Source: Halarsenatibacter sp964462585 (GTDB lineage Bacteria; Bacillota; Halanaerobiia; Halanaerobiales; Halarsenatibacteraceae). Taken from it: a stretch of DNA of 53,372 nt. Positions 17,324 through 26,821 of the stretch are shown piece by piece. The notes below the pieces were generated by a model that was not told the origin of the DNA, did not search any database, and saw only the letters and a list, made by a program, of their open reading frames with translations. The stretch covers positions 1 through 53,372 of the forward strand of contig CAYXAK010000003.1 in assembly GCA_964462585.1 (NCBI GenBank), given 5' to 3'. Position 1 is the stretch's first letter; the number at the start of each line of letters is the position of its first letter. The translations under genes were made by a program, and so were the position numbers.

Positions 17324-19075
17324 TCATACCCAGTCATATTGATACTGCTTCCACATAAGCCAGCGGCGCAGTTCACCATCGATACCGGCCAGATCTTCAT
17401 CAATGCCGGTGGCACTGTGGGCCATCACGGGCTGAAATTGCTCCTGGAACTGGCCTCCCGTTCCTGAGCCTCCATTCCCGCTTTCGCCCTGACGGTGACC
17501 GCTGTTCTCATTGTGATTTTGCAGGTTATCCTCTCCACCTCTGCTTTCAACTGTTATTCTCTCAACATCGAGCCCCTCTCTGCTGAGGTTTCGCTGCAGC
17601 ATGTGAAGATTGCCTTCCAGTTCACGTCTGACTGTATTGTTTTCCACCATCATATGAGCAATAACCCCGCCGTTTTCCACGGTCACATTGAGGTTAACTC
17701 TGCCCAGAAATTCAGGCTCCAGCTCAAGTTCCAGAGTATTCTCTCCCTGCTGTTCCATAAATTCGATCGAGTCTGTAATCTGTTCCATTACCTCCAGCTT
17801 TTCAAAAGAAGTCACCTGACTCTGTCTGCCATTCATTTCCGCAGTGGAAGAATCCGATTGCAGCTTGGAGATCATCAGGTTTTCCAGATCGACAGCACTC
17901 TCTTCAGACGCAGGCTGCCCGGTGTTCAGCATGGCTTCCTCTTCCGGATCGGTGAATCCATCCAGAAATTCCTGCCAGCTGAAGGATTCGCCGAATTCAG
18001 TCATAGTTTCCGCATTTTCTCCCGGAAGACCTGAGATCATATCCTGCCAGTCTCCTGTACCGGAACTTACCAGTTTCTCCAGATCCAGACTCTCCTGCAG
18101 GGATATCTCCTCATTTTGGGGGCTTAAACTCTGAAAGAGCTCTCCTAATTCCATATCTTTTGCAGCAGTCTCTGCCCCATCGCCGGCTGCAAGCTCTGAC
18201 CAGATTCTGTAGGCTTCACCTGTCAGCTCCGCATCTTTGTTTAGATTTTCGCCCTCAGATAGGAACTCCACTTCACCAGCAAGGTTTCTTTGTATTTGCT
18301 CTATCAGACTCTTAATTTCACTGGAGTCCAGATCAAATTTCTCACCGAGCATCTCCAGGTCAATCTGGATCTGCTCAGATGACATCTCTGCTGCAGTTTT
18401 TGAGTTGGATTCAGCGCTGTCTCCGAGTAGACCATGGAGACGGGAAGACATCTCCTGACTGTTGCTCCCTACCCGGTCCAGCTCCGAAACTTCTGCAGCT
18501 CCTGAGTCAAAAAGATCTTCAAGAAGGAGCTTAATCCTCTCAGTCCTTTCTTCAGTCAGTCCTTCCATCTCCATTTCCTGCAGCATTTCTTTCGGAATAT
18601 GATCCGGGCTGTTTCCCTTTCCCAGTCTATTTATTTCGGCAAGATCAGCTTCCAGGCGGTCCAGGTTTTCACGGGAGATGAGAGCCTCCAGTTCTTCCAT
18701 CAGCTGTTTGAGCAGAGATTCATCAGCTCCAGCCAGAATTTCAGTCGGACTCTGACCTGACTGCAGACGGGAGAGAAGCTCCTCCCCTTCCGGGGTTTCC
18801 CTGATCTCACTGCTGGTCAACAGCATTATCAGCGACAGGTGAGCCTCCTGTTCGCTCAGATCAATCTCCTCATTCTCACCCATCAGCATCTCAATCAGAC
18901 CTGCTTCCTCGCCCTCTTCCGAAGAGGTCAGAACGGCAAGGAGGGCGGCGAAATCATCCACTTCCTCAGAAGTGCCATCACCTCCGACCTCAGACAGATC
19001 ATGATCATCTGCAGCCTGCATTAACCGGGTTCCTTCCAGATTCTGCATCAGGCCTGCCATAGCTCCTGTGGACAT
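17324..19075 (-). CDS. fliK: FliK, hook-length control protein
   Basis: This 583-residue, very acidic protein has a long low-complexity N-terminal ruler region. The C-terminal FliK/Flg_hook domain lies near residues 440-510 (LELELEPEFLGRVNLNV, VIAHMMVENNTVRREL). A Gly/Gln-rich linker and the terminal WKQYQYDWV follow. FliK is exported during hook growth and touches FlhB to trigger the specificity switch. It lies between the MotE-like gene and flgD. Confidence 0.92.
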   Translation of the reverse strand: MSTGAMAGLMQNLEGTRLMQAADDHDLSEVGGDGTSEEVDDFAALLAVLTSSEEGEEAGLIEMLMGENEEIDLSEQEAHLSLIMLLTSSEIRETPEGEELLSRLQSGQSPTEILAGADESLLKQLMEELEALISRENLDRLEADLAEINRLGKGNSPDHIPKEMLQEMEMEGLTEERTERIKLLLEDLFDSGAAEVSELDRVGSNSQEMSSRLHGLLGDSAESNSKTAAEMSSEQIQIDLEMLGEKFDLDSSEIKSLIEQIQRNLAGEVEFLSEGENLNKDAELTGEAYRIWSELAAGDGAETAAKDMELGELFQSLSPQNEEISLQESLDLEKLVSSGTGDWQDMISGLPGENAETMTEFGESFSWQEFLDGFTDPEEEAMLNTGQPASEESAVDLENLMISKLQSDSSTAEMNGRQSQVTSFEKLEVMEQITDSIEFMEQQGENTLELELEPEFLGRVNLNVTVENGGVIAHMMVENNTVRRELEGNLHMLQRNLSREGLDVERITVESRGGEDNLQNHNENSGHRQGESGNGGSGTGGQFQEQFQPVMAHSATGIDEDLAGIDGELRRWLMWKQYQYDWV

Positions 19076-19135
19076 CTATTCACCCCCTTTCCCAAAGATT
19101 TCAGCCGTTTTTTAAACTATTGACATTCCAGTGAT

Positions 19136-19669
19136 CTATTGTAATTCTGCTGAGAGCTCTGCCGCCATTTCAGCCGGCAGATTCTCCAGCAGCTCGGCTG
19201 CATCGCGATCTTCCATCTCAGCCAGTATGGCAACTGCCAGCTCCTGATTCATGGTCTCAAAAATTTCTGCTGCCTGCATGGCAGCCATATTGGAGTAGAT
19301 ATCAACCAGCTTCTGCAGGCGTTCTTCCCGCGACATCTCCTCTTCGCGCATATCCTCATAGAGCTCTTCCAGCTCTTCCTTCTCAGACCTTACCGTTTCC
19401 AGTTCATCTCTGAGTTCTTCGTGTTCAGCCTGCAGCTTCTGATAATCCTCACGCATCTCTTCATAATCCCTGCGCAGTTCCCCGTGTTCTTCCTCAAGTT
19501 CAAAGTACTGCTCTCCTGTGCGCAGATAGTCCTCAAATACAGGCAGACCGGTTACTATATCCTCCACATATGTTCGTGCAGAGATAATACCAAAATAATT
19601 CAAACCTATTATTGATATGATCGCCAGTAAGGAGAGAATAACCCCCACAAATACTATCTTGCGAAACAT
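19136..19669 (-). CDS. MotE/YlxF-like coiled-coil membrane protein
   Basis: This 177-residue protein has one N-terminal transmembrane helix (residues 5-25). A long heptad-rich coiled coil follows (about 55-115). The C-terminal domain resembles the MgtE intracellular N domain (DIYSNMAAMQAAEIFETMNQ, LAVAILAEMEDRDAAELL). This is the layout of MotE/YlxF proteins encoded between fliJ and fliK, thought to act in export or stator support. It lies 12 nt after fliJ. Confidence 0.85.
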   Translation of the reverse strand: MFRKIVFVGVILSLLAIISIIGLNYFGIISARTYVEDIVTGLPVFEDYLRTGEQYFELEEEHGELRRDYEEMREDYQKLQAEHEELRDELETVRSEKEELEELYEDMREEEMSREERLQKLVDIYSNMAAMQAAEIFETMNQELAVAILAEMEDRDAAELLENLPAEMAAELSAELQ

Positions 19670-19681
19670 CTAAGCGCCTCC

Positions 19682-20137
19682 TCACCCGGAAAGTATACCA
19701 TCAGCATCTTCCTCCAGCCTGTGCTGGGCTATATCATCAATGCGCTTCTGTGTTTCCTTTTGCATTTCCCGGTAATATTCTTCCGCCTTGTTCTCTTTCA
19801 ATTTTTCCAGCGCCTGCCTGCGCCTGGCCCTCTCTTTGAGCTTCTCCTGCTTCTCGTCGACCACTTCCTGCTGCCGGGTCAGCTCCTTCTGCAGTGATTC
19901 TATTTCAGAGCGGTTATGCTGCAGGAATTTGCGCGCCCGCAGGGCCTGAGCGGGGTCTATATTACCCTGTTCTCTTAAATGGTTATAAACCCGTTTCTGG
20001 CTTGTTATGAGGCCCTCCACCTCATCTTCCAGCTTGTCAGCCTGCTGGCGGGCCTGAAGATAGTCAAGCCGGGCCATCTCCTCCCTTATACTTCTAACTT
20101 TGAGGACCTTGGCAAGATTGAAATCAAACTCCTTCAT
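19682..20137 (-). CDS. fliJ: FliJ, export ATPase stalk protein
   Basis: This 151-residue protein is almost entirely a long coiled coil, as expected for FliJ, which sits in the FliI hexamer and connects it to FlhA. The start FDFNLAKVLKVRSIREEMARLDY matches the family N-terminus. It lies between fliI and the MotE-like gene. Confidence 0.9.
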   Translation of the reverse strand: MKEFDFNLAKVLKVRSIREEMARLDYLQARQQADKLEDEVEGLITSQKRVYNHLREQGNIDPAQALRARKFLQHNRSEIESLQKELTRQQEVVDEKQEKLKERARRRQALEKLKENKAEEYYREMQKETQKRIDDIAQHRLEEDADGILSG

Positions 20138-20160
20138 CGACTAACCCCCCGCTTGTTGTC

Positions 20161-21477
20161 TCAGCTGACTATATCCTTTAAGGTGGCAATGGTATCTGTG
20201 AACTTCGCAGACTCTTCTACATCCTGCTGTAAAAATTCATTTATTTCATCTATTCTCTCCAGGGCTCTATCCACATCCGGATTGCTCCCCTTTTCATAGG
20301 CACCTATGTTGATCAGATCCTCGGATTCTCTGTAATCTGCCAGCAGCTTTTTAAATTCCCCTGCGGCATCCTGGTGCTCATCTTCGACTATATCGGGCAT
20401 AACCCTGCTGACACTGCTCAGCACATCAACAGCGGGGTAGTGGTTCCGTGAAGCCAGATCACGGGAAAGGTCTATATGGCCATCCAGTATAGCCCTGACT
20501 GTATCTGAAACAGGCTCATTAAAATCATCGCCCTCGACCAGAACTGTATAAAGGGCGGTGATTGTGCCCTCCACACCTGCTCCTGTTCTCTCTAAAAGCC
20601 GGGGCAGTCTATTGAAGACTGAAGGCGGGTATCCCCGTGTAGCAGGAGGTTCACCTACAGCCAGACCTATCTCACGAAGAGCTCTGGCAACTCTGGTCAG
20701 AGAGTCCATCATCAACAGCACATCCTGACCCTTATCTCGAAAATACTCGGCAATGGCGGTGGTGACCTGAGCGGCTTTAAATCTAACCAGAGCCGGTTCA
20801 TCAGAGGTCGCCACCACAATGATGGATTTTTTCAGGCCTTCTTCACCAAGATCCTTTTCTATGAAATCCCTGACCTCCCGACCGCGCTCACCGATAAGTC
20901 CGATAACATTTATGTCTGCTTCAGCTTTTCGGGCCACCATGCCCAGCAGAGTACTCTTACCAACTCCGCTGCCGGCAAATATTCCTATTCTCTGGCCCCG
21001 ACCACAGGTTAAAAGACCATCTATCGACCTTATGCCCAGACTTAACGGCTCGGTTATCCTCTGTCTTGTCAGGGGATCCGGAGGATCGCTGATTACAGGG
21101 GCTTCGGGCAGCTCCTGCTGATTTTTTATCTCTCCCCGGCGGGGCTGGCCCAGACCATTGAGAACGGTGCCCAGCATTCTCTCGCCCACATTAATTGTAA
21201 ACTTCTCGCCTGTAGCCATCACCCTGGCTCCGGGATTTACACCTTCAATATCACCGATGGGCATGAGCAGAACTTTATTGTCCTCAAAGCCCACAACTTC
21301 AGCTTTAATGGGCTCATCATGATTTTTTATATGGCATATTTCACCTATGCTGACCTCAGGACCCTGAGATTCTATTATCAGTCCCACAACCCGAGTTATG
21401 TAACCGAAGTTGCTCTTTATTCTGGCCTCCCTTACGCGCCGGGAAAGCCCGTCAAAATCCACCTGCTCTAAATGCAA
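20161..21477 (-). CDS. fliI: FliI, flagellar export ATPase
   Basis: This 438-residue F1-type ATPase energises export. Walker A is GIFAGSGVGKSTLLGM and Walker B includes DVLLMMDSLTRVARALRE, followed by ATRGYPPSVFNRLPRLLERTG. Start choice: TTG 21477 sits 6 nt behind GAGGTGAT and gives the usual FliI length. Longer in-frame starts (ATG 21507, or further up to 21567) overlap fliH and lack a ribosome-binding site. Confidence 0.96.
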   Translation of the reverse strand: MHLEQVDFDGLSRRVREARIKSNFGYITRVVGLIIESQGPEVSIGEICHIKNHDEPIKAEVVGFEDNKVLLMPIGDIEGVNPGARVMATGEKFTINVGERMLGTVLNGLGQPRRGEIKNQQELPEAPVISDPPDPLTRQRITEPLSLGIRSIDGLLTCGRGQRIGIFAGSGVGKSTLLGMVARKAEADINVIGLIGERGREVRDFIEKDLGEEGLKKSIIVVATSDEPALVRFKAAQVTTAIAEYFRDKGQDVLLMMDSLTRVARALREIGLAVGEPPATRGYPPSVFNRLPRLLERTGAGVEGTITALYTVLVEGDDFNEPVSDTVRAILDGHIDLSRDLASRNHYPAVDVLSSVSRVMPDIVEDEHQDAAGEFKKLLADYRESEDLINIGAYEKGSNPDVDRALERIDEINEFLQQDVEESAKFTDTIATLKDIVS

Positions 21478-21484
21478 AGACCGA

Positions 21485-22264
21485 TCACCTCTTATATCCA
21501 CTGCCATTATAGAGCTGCTTTTCCAGCTGGTTGAGCTTGTTCTGGATGGTAGCATCTCGACCGCCAAAATCAGTCTCCACCAGACAATCTCCCGGCTCCA
21601 GCCCGGGATCAGGGACTATTTCTATATCGGTATTACCCGGTTGAGAATTTTTCAATTCGGCCAGGTATTCATCGAGTCCGGGATTAACCCTGATTTTTAG
21701 ACTGTTCTGGTTTAAACCCACTTCCTGCAGACAGTCCTCAACTACAGGTATTATCAGCCCGGGCTCTATCTCCAGAGATCTCTGGACGATGCGTTCGGAA
21801 ATCTGCAGGGAGAGATCGACGACTTTATCGGGTATGCGCTCCAGCTCCTCCTTTAGCTCAGCCTCGGCCTTCTCCACCGCCTTCTCCAGGGCTTTAAGCC
21901 GGTCTTCATGCTCAGCCCTTATCTCCTCTCTGATCTCCTGCTCGCCTTCCTGATAACCCTTTTCAAAACCTTCATTTTTCCCCTCTTCTCTGGCTTTATC
22001 CTTTATGTCTTCAGCTTTTTTACGGGCTTCCTCTATTATCTCCTCAGCTTCTTTTTCTGCTTCTCCAACTATCTCCTCTGCTTCCTCCCGGGCTCTCTGC
22101 AGTATCCTATCCCTCTCATCCTGAATCTCTTTCTTCATGTTTTGCTTTCGCTCCTGGTCTTTCTCTTCCCGCTTTTTTTTCTTCTGGCGGGCTTCTTTCT
22201 CACTGAGACGATATTCACCGGTTATTTTTGAAGATTTTATGATATTGGTATCAGAATCAGACAA
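21485..22264 (-). CDS. fliH: FliH, export ATPase regulator
   Basis: This roughly 259-residue protein has a highly charged N-terminal coiled coil (Lys/Arg/Glu-rich), a family-typical GxxxG repeat (GKNEGFEKGYQEG), and a C-terminal domain resembling the F1 delta subunit. It binds FliI and links it to the C-ring. TTG 22264 with GGAGGA 8 nt upstream is the likely start. It overlaps the fliG stop by 8 nt. Confidence 0.9.
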   Translation of the reverse strand: MSDSDTNIIKSSKITGEYRLSEKEARQKKKKREEKDQERKQNMKKEIQDERDRILQRAREEAEEIVGEAEKEAEEIIEEARKKAEDIKDKAREEGKNEGFEKGYQEGEQEIREEIRAEHEDRLKALEKAVEKAEAELKEELERIPDKVVDLSLQISERIVQRSLEIEPGLIIPVVEDCLQEVGLNQNSLKIRVNPGLDEYLAELKNSQPGNTDIEIVPDPGLEPGDCLVETDFGGRDATIQNKLNQLEKQLYNGSGYKR

Positions 22265-23264
22265 TGATCTCTTCCTCCCCACCGCGGGCAATGACTATCT
22301 CGCCGCTCTCCTCCAGCTCTCTGACCACATTGACTATGCGCTGCTGGGCTTCTTCTACCTCGCGTATTCTGACCGGACCCATATACTCCATATCTTCCTG
22401 CAGCATATCGGCAGCCCTCTGAGACATATTGCTCAGTATCTTCTCTTCCACCTCATCGCTGGCAGTTTTGAGGGCCAGTGCCAGATCATCTGTCTCAACC
22501 TGGCGCAGTGTGAGCTGAATGGCCTGATCGTCAAGAAGCGTGAGATCCTCAAATACGAACATGCGCTGTTTTATCTCCTCTGCCAGCTCCGGATCTTCCT
22601 GCTCCATTTCATCCAGTATATTCTTCTCGGTGCCCCTGTCGACACTGTTGAGAACATCGACTATGGATTCTATTCCGCCGGCCCGGGCGTATTCCTCTGT
22701 GACGACCGAGGACAGTTTCTGCTCCAGAATATCCTCAACATCTTTTATTATCTCAGGTGAGGTCCTGTCCATGGTGGCCAGCCTCATGGAGACTTCAGTC
22801 TGTATTTCCCCGGGGAGTGAACCCAAAACCTCTGCAGCCTGCTGGGGATTGAGATAGGCCAGTACCAGCGCTATTGTCTGAGGATGTTCGTCCTGAATGA
22901 AGTTTATCAGCTGAGTGGGATCGGTCTTCCGAATGGCATCGAAAGGACGCACCTGCAGTGTAGCCGTAAGACGTCCCAGAATATCTCTGGCCCTCTCCTC
23001 ACCAACGGCCTTCTGCAGAACATCCCGGGCATACTGAATGCCACCGCGGTCTATATAATCCTGGGCACGTGCCAGCTGGTAAAATTCCTCCACCACATCC
23101 TGTTTTATGCTCTGGTCAACTTCCTGGAGATTGGCAATCTCCAGCGTCAGCTCCTCTATTTCCTCATCGGATAGGTGCTCAAATATGCTGGCAGACACAT
23201 CTGAACCCATTGATACCAGCAGTATAGCAGCTTTTTTCCTGCCATTGATTCTATTTCCGGGCAA
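22257..23264 (-). CDS. fliG: FliG, flagellar motor switch protein
   Basis: This 335-residue C-ring protein couples the stator to rotation. Conserved motifs include RKKAAILLVSMGSDVSA at the N-terminus, EHPQTIALVLAYL in the middle domain, and the charged torque helix near DDLALALKTASDEVEEKI. It ends ARGGEEEIIV. The start is TTG 23264 with GAGGTGAT upstream; that ribosome-binding site overlaps the fliF stop, so the two are probably translationally coupled. Confidence 0.97.
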   Translation of the reverse strand: MPGNRINGRKKAAILLVSMGSDVSASIFEHLSDEEIEELTLEIANLQEVDQSIKQDVVEEFYQLARAQDYIDRGGIQYARDVLQKAVGEERARDILGRLTATLQVRPFDAIRKTDPTQLINFIQDEHPQTIALVLAYLNPQQAAEVLGSLPGEIQTEVSMRLATMDRTSPEIIKDVEDILEQKLSSVVTEEYARAGGIESIVDVLNSVDRGTEKNILDEMEQEDPELAEEIKQRMFVFEDLTLLDDQAIQLTLRQVETDDLALALKTASDEVEEKILSNMSQRAADMLQEDMEYMGPVRIREVEEAQQRIVNVVRELEESGEIVIARGGEEEIIV

Positions 23265-23277
23265 TGAAAATCACCTC

Positions 23278-24864
23278 TTATTCCTCCATCAGCCAGCTTT
23301 TTATCAGCTCCGCCATCTCCTCGGGCTGATCCTCTGCCATTTCATGCAGCTCTTCACGCATCTTGCGCACCTTTTTCTCATCTTCTGAAAGCTCCTCATC
23401 AGGCAGTTCAATTTCTTCTTCTTCCTCTTCCTCAACCATCATATCCACTCTGGCTCCTTCAGGTACCGCCCTCTTCTCCTGGCGGCCTCTGCGTCGTAGC
23501 AGGAAAACAGTCAGAAGAGCAAGAAGCAGAATTCCCACGATCAAGCCGCTGTAGATGAGAAACTGTCGGCGGCGGGCAGCTTCCTCTCTCTCCCGGGCTG
23601 CGGCCATTTCTTCCTCTATTGTTCTGTCAAATTCCAGTGAGGAAACATTTACCGTATCACCGCGTTCAGCATCAAAACCTGCAGCAGCCTGTATTGATTC
23701 TTCCAGTACGAGCAGCTCGTCTTCCCCCATCTCTTCATCAACCATTACAGATACGGAAAGCTGTTCAATAGTTCCGGGAGCAAACTCCTCCCGTTCTATG
23801 ACTTCATCCATCTCATAATTAATCGTCTCCTCCGTGCGCTCGTAAAAACCTTCTTCCTCCATATCTTCGGCAGATAGATAACCGGGTATATTGGAGGCTG
23901 TGCCCGGCGCACCGCCGTCTTCAGGGACATCACCACCGTGATATATCTCCCGCAGTTCCTCCCGGCTTCTGGGCAGTCCTTCTTCATCTATTATGGGCAG
24001 ATATGTATGAGACTCTCTTTCTCTGAGGTCAAAATCCATTCTGGATTGGACCTGCACCGTAAAATTATCAGGGCCCAGTATCCTCGTCAGCATGGCATTA
24101 AGCCGCTCTCTCAAATTTTCCTCATATTCCCTTTCCATCTCACGCTGTGTGGAGCTTATATCCTGGGCCTGGCGAAAGTTATCATCTTCACCCATATTAT
24201 CAGGTGAGAGCAGATTGCCGGCTGTGTCAACTATAGTCACATTTTCCAGCTGCAGATCGGGCACGCCGCTGGCAACAAGATCTCCAATGGCCCGGGCCTG
24301 ATGGGATGATAGCTGCTGACCTGATTCCAGGTCTATCATCACCGAGGCCTCAGCAGGCCTCTCCTCTGTGATGAAAAGACTCTCCTCGGGAGCGGTGATC
24401 TGCACTCTGGCAGTGCTGATAACATCCATCGTCTCTATGGAGCGGCTCAACTCGCCCCCCATGGCCCGATATAGATTGACCCTTCGTTCAAAATCGGTGG
24501 TGCCAAACTGAACGTCGTCAAAAACCTCGAACCCCACCTGTCCTGAGGTGGGGAGATCTTCCCCGGCGAGAGCCAGGCGCATATCGTGAACATGCTCTGA
24601 GGGGACGAGAATTGTCCCGCCTCCATCCTGGAGGCGGTAGCTCACACCTCTATTCTCCAGCTCATCGACTATGGCACTGGCATCTTCGGGGGTTAAATCT
24701 TCATATATAGGCTGATAATTCGGGTCTCCCAGCACGAACACCAGAAATATCAGCCCCGTAAATACCACCACAGAGGCTGACCCGATGACAATTTTAGCCC
24801 TGGTATCCAGTTTATTCCACAGCTCCTGGAGCTGATTTAAAAATTCTTTGATTCTACGCATCAT
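23278..24864 (-). CDS. fliF: FliF, MS-ring protein
   Basis: This 528-residue protein forms the MS-ring in the inner membrane. It has an N-terminal transmembrane helix (about residues 24-46), ring-building domains (ALAGEDLPTSGQVGFEVFDD, ARVQITAPEESLF), a second transmembrane helix near residue 440, and a C-terminal tail that binds FliG. The C-terminal tail is strongly acidic. It lies between fliE and fliG. Confidence 0.96.
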   Translation of the reverse strand: MMRRIKEFLNQLQELWNKLDTRAKIVIGSASVVVFTGLIFLVFVLGDPNYQPIYEDLTPEDASAIVDELENRGVSYRLQDGGGTILVPSEHVHDMRLALAGEDLPTSGQVGFEVFDDVQFGTTDFERRVNLYRAMGGELSRSIETMDVISTARVQITAPEESLFITEERPAEASVMIDLESGQQLSSHQARAIGDLVASGVPDLQLENVTIVDTAGNLLSPDNMGEDDNFRQAQDISSTQREMEREYEENLRERLNAMLTRILGPDNFTVQVQSRMDFDLRERESHTYLPIIDEEGLPRSREELREIYHGGDVPEDGGAPGTASNIPGYLSAEDMEEEGFYERTEETINYEMDEVIEREEFAPGTIEQLSVSVMVDEEMGEDELLVLEESIQAAAGFDAERGDTVNVSSLEFDRTIEEEMAAAREREEAARRRQFLIYSGLIVGILLLALLTVFLLRRRGRQEKRAVPEGARVDMMVEEEEEEEIELPDEELSEDEKKVRKMREELHEMAEDQPEEMAELIKSWLMEE

Positions 24865-24876
24865 AAAAATACCTCA

Positions 24877-25179
24877 CTATATCTGCATTCTCATTATGTC
24901 ATCATAAGCTTCAACAACCCGGTTCTGAATTTCTGTGGTCAACTGCAGGGCAAGGCGAGCCTTCTCCGTCGCCACTGTAACTTTATGTACATCATCGATC
25001 TCACCCAGAGCAAACTGCTCACTCAGATCCTCCGCTTCTCTCTCCAGTTCATTGACCTCATTCAGGTTATCAGAGATCAGATCTGCAAAATCTTCCACAG
25101 GATGGTCACTTTTCACACCGGTCTGTTCCGTGGCATCCGGACTGGAAAGCAGTTCCAGCCCATCCGCAATCGGCTCCAT
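24877..25179 (-). CDS. fliE: FliE, MS-ring to rod junction protein
   Basis: This 100-residue protein carries the FliE C-terminal signature (VTVATEKARLALQLTTEIQN, ending EAYDDIMRMQI). FliE joins the MS-ring to the rod and is among the first exported proteins. It lies between flgC and fliF. Confidence 0.95.
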   Translation of the reverse strand: MEPIADGLELLSSPDATEQTGVKSDHPVEDFADLISDNLNEVNELEREAEDLSEQFALGEIDDVHKVTVATEKARLALQLTTEIQNRVVEAYDDIMRMQI

Positions 25180-25213
25180 AAAATATCACTCCTCTTATAC
25201 TGGCGGCACGAAA

Positions 25214-25672
25214 TTAAGCTCCTCCGATATCAAGCGCTCTCATCGCCATATCTGTGCTGGTATCCATGGCATTGATATTGGCCTCATAGGCTCTGGAGGC
25301 ATCTATCATATCGACCATCTCCATCGTTATATCCACATTGGGCTTTTCCACATAGCCCTCCTCATCGGCATCAGGGTGTTCGGGTTCATAGACTGTTTTA
25401 AAGGGGCTTTCGTCTTCAGCTATCTCCGTTATCTCCACACCCCGTTCCCCTCCGGTGCGGGAAGAGCCAGCTCTCAATCTGCCTCTGATAAAATTTGAAA
25501 AGGAGGGGGCTGTCTCATCATCACGGCTGCTGAATACAGGCATCTTTCGCCGATAGGGCTCTCCCTCCGGTGTGCGGGTGGTATTTACATTGGCAATATT
25601 ATCAGAGATTATATCCATACGGGTTCTCTGGGCGGTCAAACCCGAGGAACTGGTGTTGATATTTTCAAACAT
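25214..25672 (-). CDS. flgC: FlgC, proximal rod protein
   Basis: This 152-residue axial protein begins MFENINTSSSGLTAQRTRMD and carries DIISDNIANVNTTRT, the conserved rod N-terminal motif. The C-terminal helix includes VDMIDASRAYEANINAM. It starts 2 nt after the flgB stop. Confidence 0.96.
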   Translation of the reverse strand: MFENINTSSSGLTAQRTRMDIISDNIANVNTTRTPEGEPYRRKMPVFSSRDDETAPSFSNFIRGRLRAGSSRTGGERGVEITEIAEDESPFKTVYEPEHPDADEEGYVEKPNVDITMEMVDMIDASRAYEANINAMDTSTDMAMRALDIGGA

Positions 25673-25674
25673 TG

Positions 25675-26079
25675 TTATCCGCTCCTGTCCATAATCGTCT
25701 GCAGATTGTTAAATTTAGCATCAAGCTGCTGGGCGACGGTATTGAAATAGAGCTCGTTTTTGGCCATCTCAGCCATTTCCCGTTCGATATCGACATTGTT
25801 TTCATCATGGCGGAGCGAGGTCCCCTCTTCTCTAAAATGAGCAAAATTATCTCCGGCAGTATCACCCCGCCTCCCGGATAGATGTCGGGGATTGGTCCTC
25901 TGCAGGCTTTCGCCTCCGATATTATCTGAGCCGGCCTTTTCCGCCAGCATCCCTTTGAATTCCACATCCTCACGTTTGTATCCGGGTGTGTCGACATTGG
26001 CAATATTATTTGTCAGAGCCTCCTGCCGGCGGGAAGCTCCCTCCATACCTGCTTCGAGCATACCTATGTAATCATCCAT
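25675..26079 (-). CDS. flgB: FlgB, proximal rod protein
   Basis: This 134-residue rod protein has the conserved QEALTNNIANVDTPGYKRED motif. Its C-terminal helix (MAEMAKNELYFNTVAQQLD) is typical. It is the first structural gene of the operon and is preceded by an extended -10 promoter at 26144-26152. A GC-rich GGGGGCC sequence lies upstream of the ATG. Confidence 0.96.
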   Translation of the reverse strand: MDDYIGMLEAGMEGASRRQEALTNNIANVDTPGYKREDVEFKGMLAEKAGSDNIGGESLQRTNPRHLSGRRGDTAGDNFAHFREEGTSLRHDENNVDIEREMAEMAKNELYFNTVAQQLDAKFNNLQTIMDRSG

Positions 26080-26143
26080 AAGACCAGGCCCCCGGTTGCA
26101 GATTTTGTGTTTGTTTTCATGCTGCTAAAAACTTATTTCACAA

Positions 26144-26152
26144 ATTATAACA
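26144..26152 (-). promoter_or_regulatory. Extended -10 promoter upstream of flgB
   Basis: The minus strand reads TGTTATAAT here, a perfect TATAAT with the extended TG element. A clear -35 is not visible. It lies 65 nt before the flgB start in the 98-nt spacer after cheY, so the structural operon can be transcribed separately from cheY. Confidence 0.55.
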
Positions 26153-26177
26153 CATCAGTCATAAAAAGCTAAGCAGT

Positions 26178-26534
26178 TCAGTCAACCTTTTTCAGGGCTT
26201 CGATCACCCTCTCATCCTTGAAGGGTTTGACGATAAAATCCTCGGCTCCAGCTTCTATAGCCTCGATGACCATCTTCTGCTGGCCCATAGCGCTGACCAC
26301 CACAATATTTGACCCGGGGTCTATATCCTTGATAGCCTTGATAGCCTCAAGTCCATCCATCTCCGGCATGGTGATATCCATGGTGACAATATCAGGCTCC
26401 AGACTCTGGTATTTTTCCACAGCCTCTCTGCCGTTCTCAGCTTCTCCTGCAATTTCGTATTCATCCTCTTCCAGTATCTGTTTGAGATTGAGCCGCATAA
26501 AGGAAGCATCATCAACTATCAGCACTGAATTCAA
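26178..26534 (-). CDS. cheY: CheY-type response regulator
   Basis: This single-domain receiver of 118 residues has the acidic pair D8/D9, phosphoacceptor D53 in TMDITMPEMDG, S81 in VVVSAMG and K103 in IVKPFK. It has no output domain and should bind FliM and FliY when phosphorylated. TTG 26534 with GGAGGTG upstream gives the usual CheY length; a GTG at 26546 overlaps the ribosome-binding site. No cheA, cheW or receptor gene is in the window, so its kinase is encoded elsewhere. Confidence 0.92.
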   Translation of the reverse strand: MNSVLIVDDASFMRLNLKQILEEDEYEIAGEAENGREAVEKYQSLEPDIVTMDITMPEMDGLEAIKAIKDIDPGSNIVVVSAMGQQKMVIEAIEAGAEDFIVKPFKDERVIEALKKVD

Positions 26535-26821
26535 ATTCCAGAGCACCTCCTCTTTCCCTTATAGACTTATGAACCCGACCCGAACATTTATGTAGAAGGC
26601 CTCCATCAAAAAACAATAAAAAAATAAAACAAAAAGCAAGCTTTTGCAGCTGCTCAAACCAATCTTTAGGCACAAATCATACACAGATCAAAACCAGGAT
26701 AAATATACTCTCCATATACACATCTTAACATCAAAGCAGGACCTTTTACAATCTAAAAATACAGTAATATTATACTATTTTATGATACTTCGGTAATAAA
26801 AGTTATTAAATATGCAAAATG
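26535..26821. other. AT-rich intergenic region upstream of cheY
   Basis: This is the longest stretch without a gene in the window (287 bp), and it is strikingly AT-rich. I see no coding frame with a ribosome-binding site. It contains a TATAAT-like -10 on the minus strand and an A/T-tract region (26606-26640). It most likely holds the promoter of cheY and the end of the preceding gene's transcript. Confidence 0.6.
26769..26774 (-). promoter_or_regulatory. Candidate -10 box upstream of cheY
   Basis: TATAAT on the minus strand in AT-rich DNA, 235 bp before cheY. The -35 at normal spacing is poor (ATTACC), so this is a weak call. If used, cheY would have a long leader. Confidence 0.3.
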
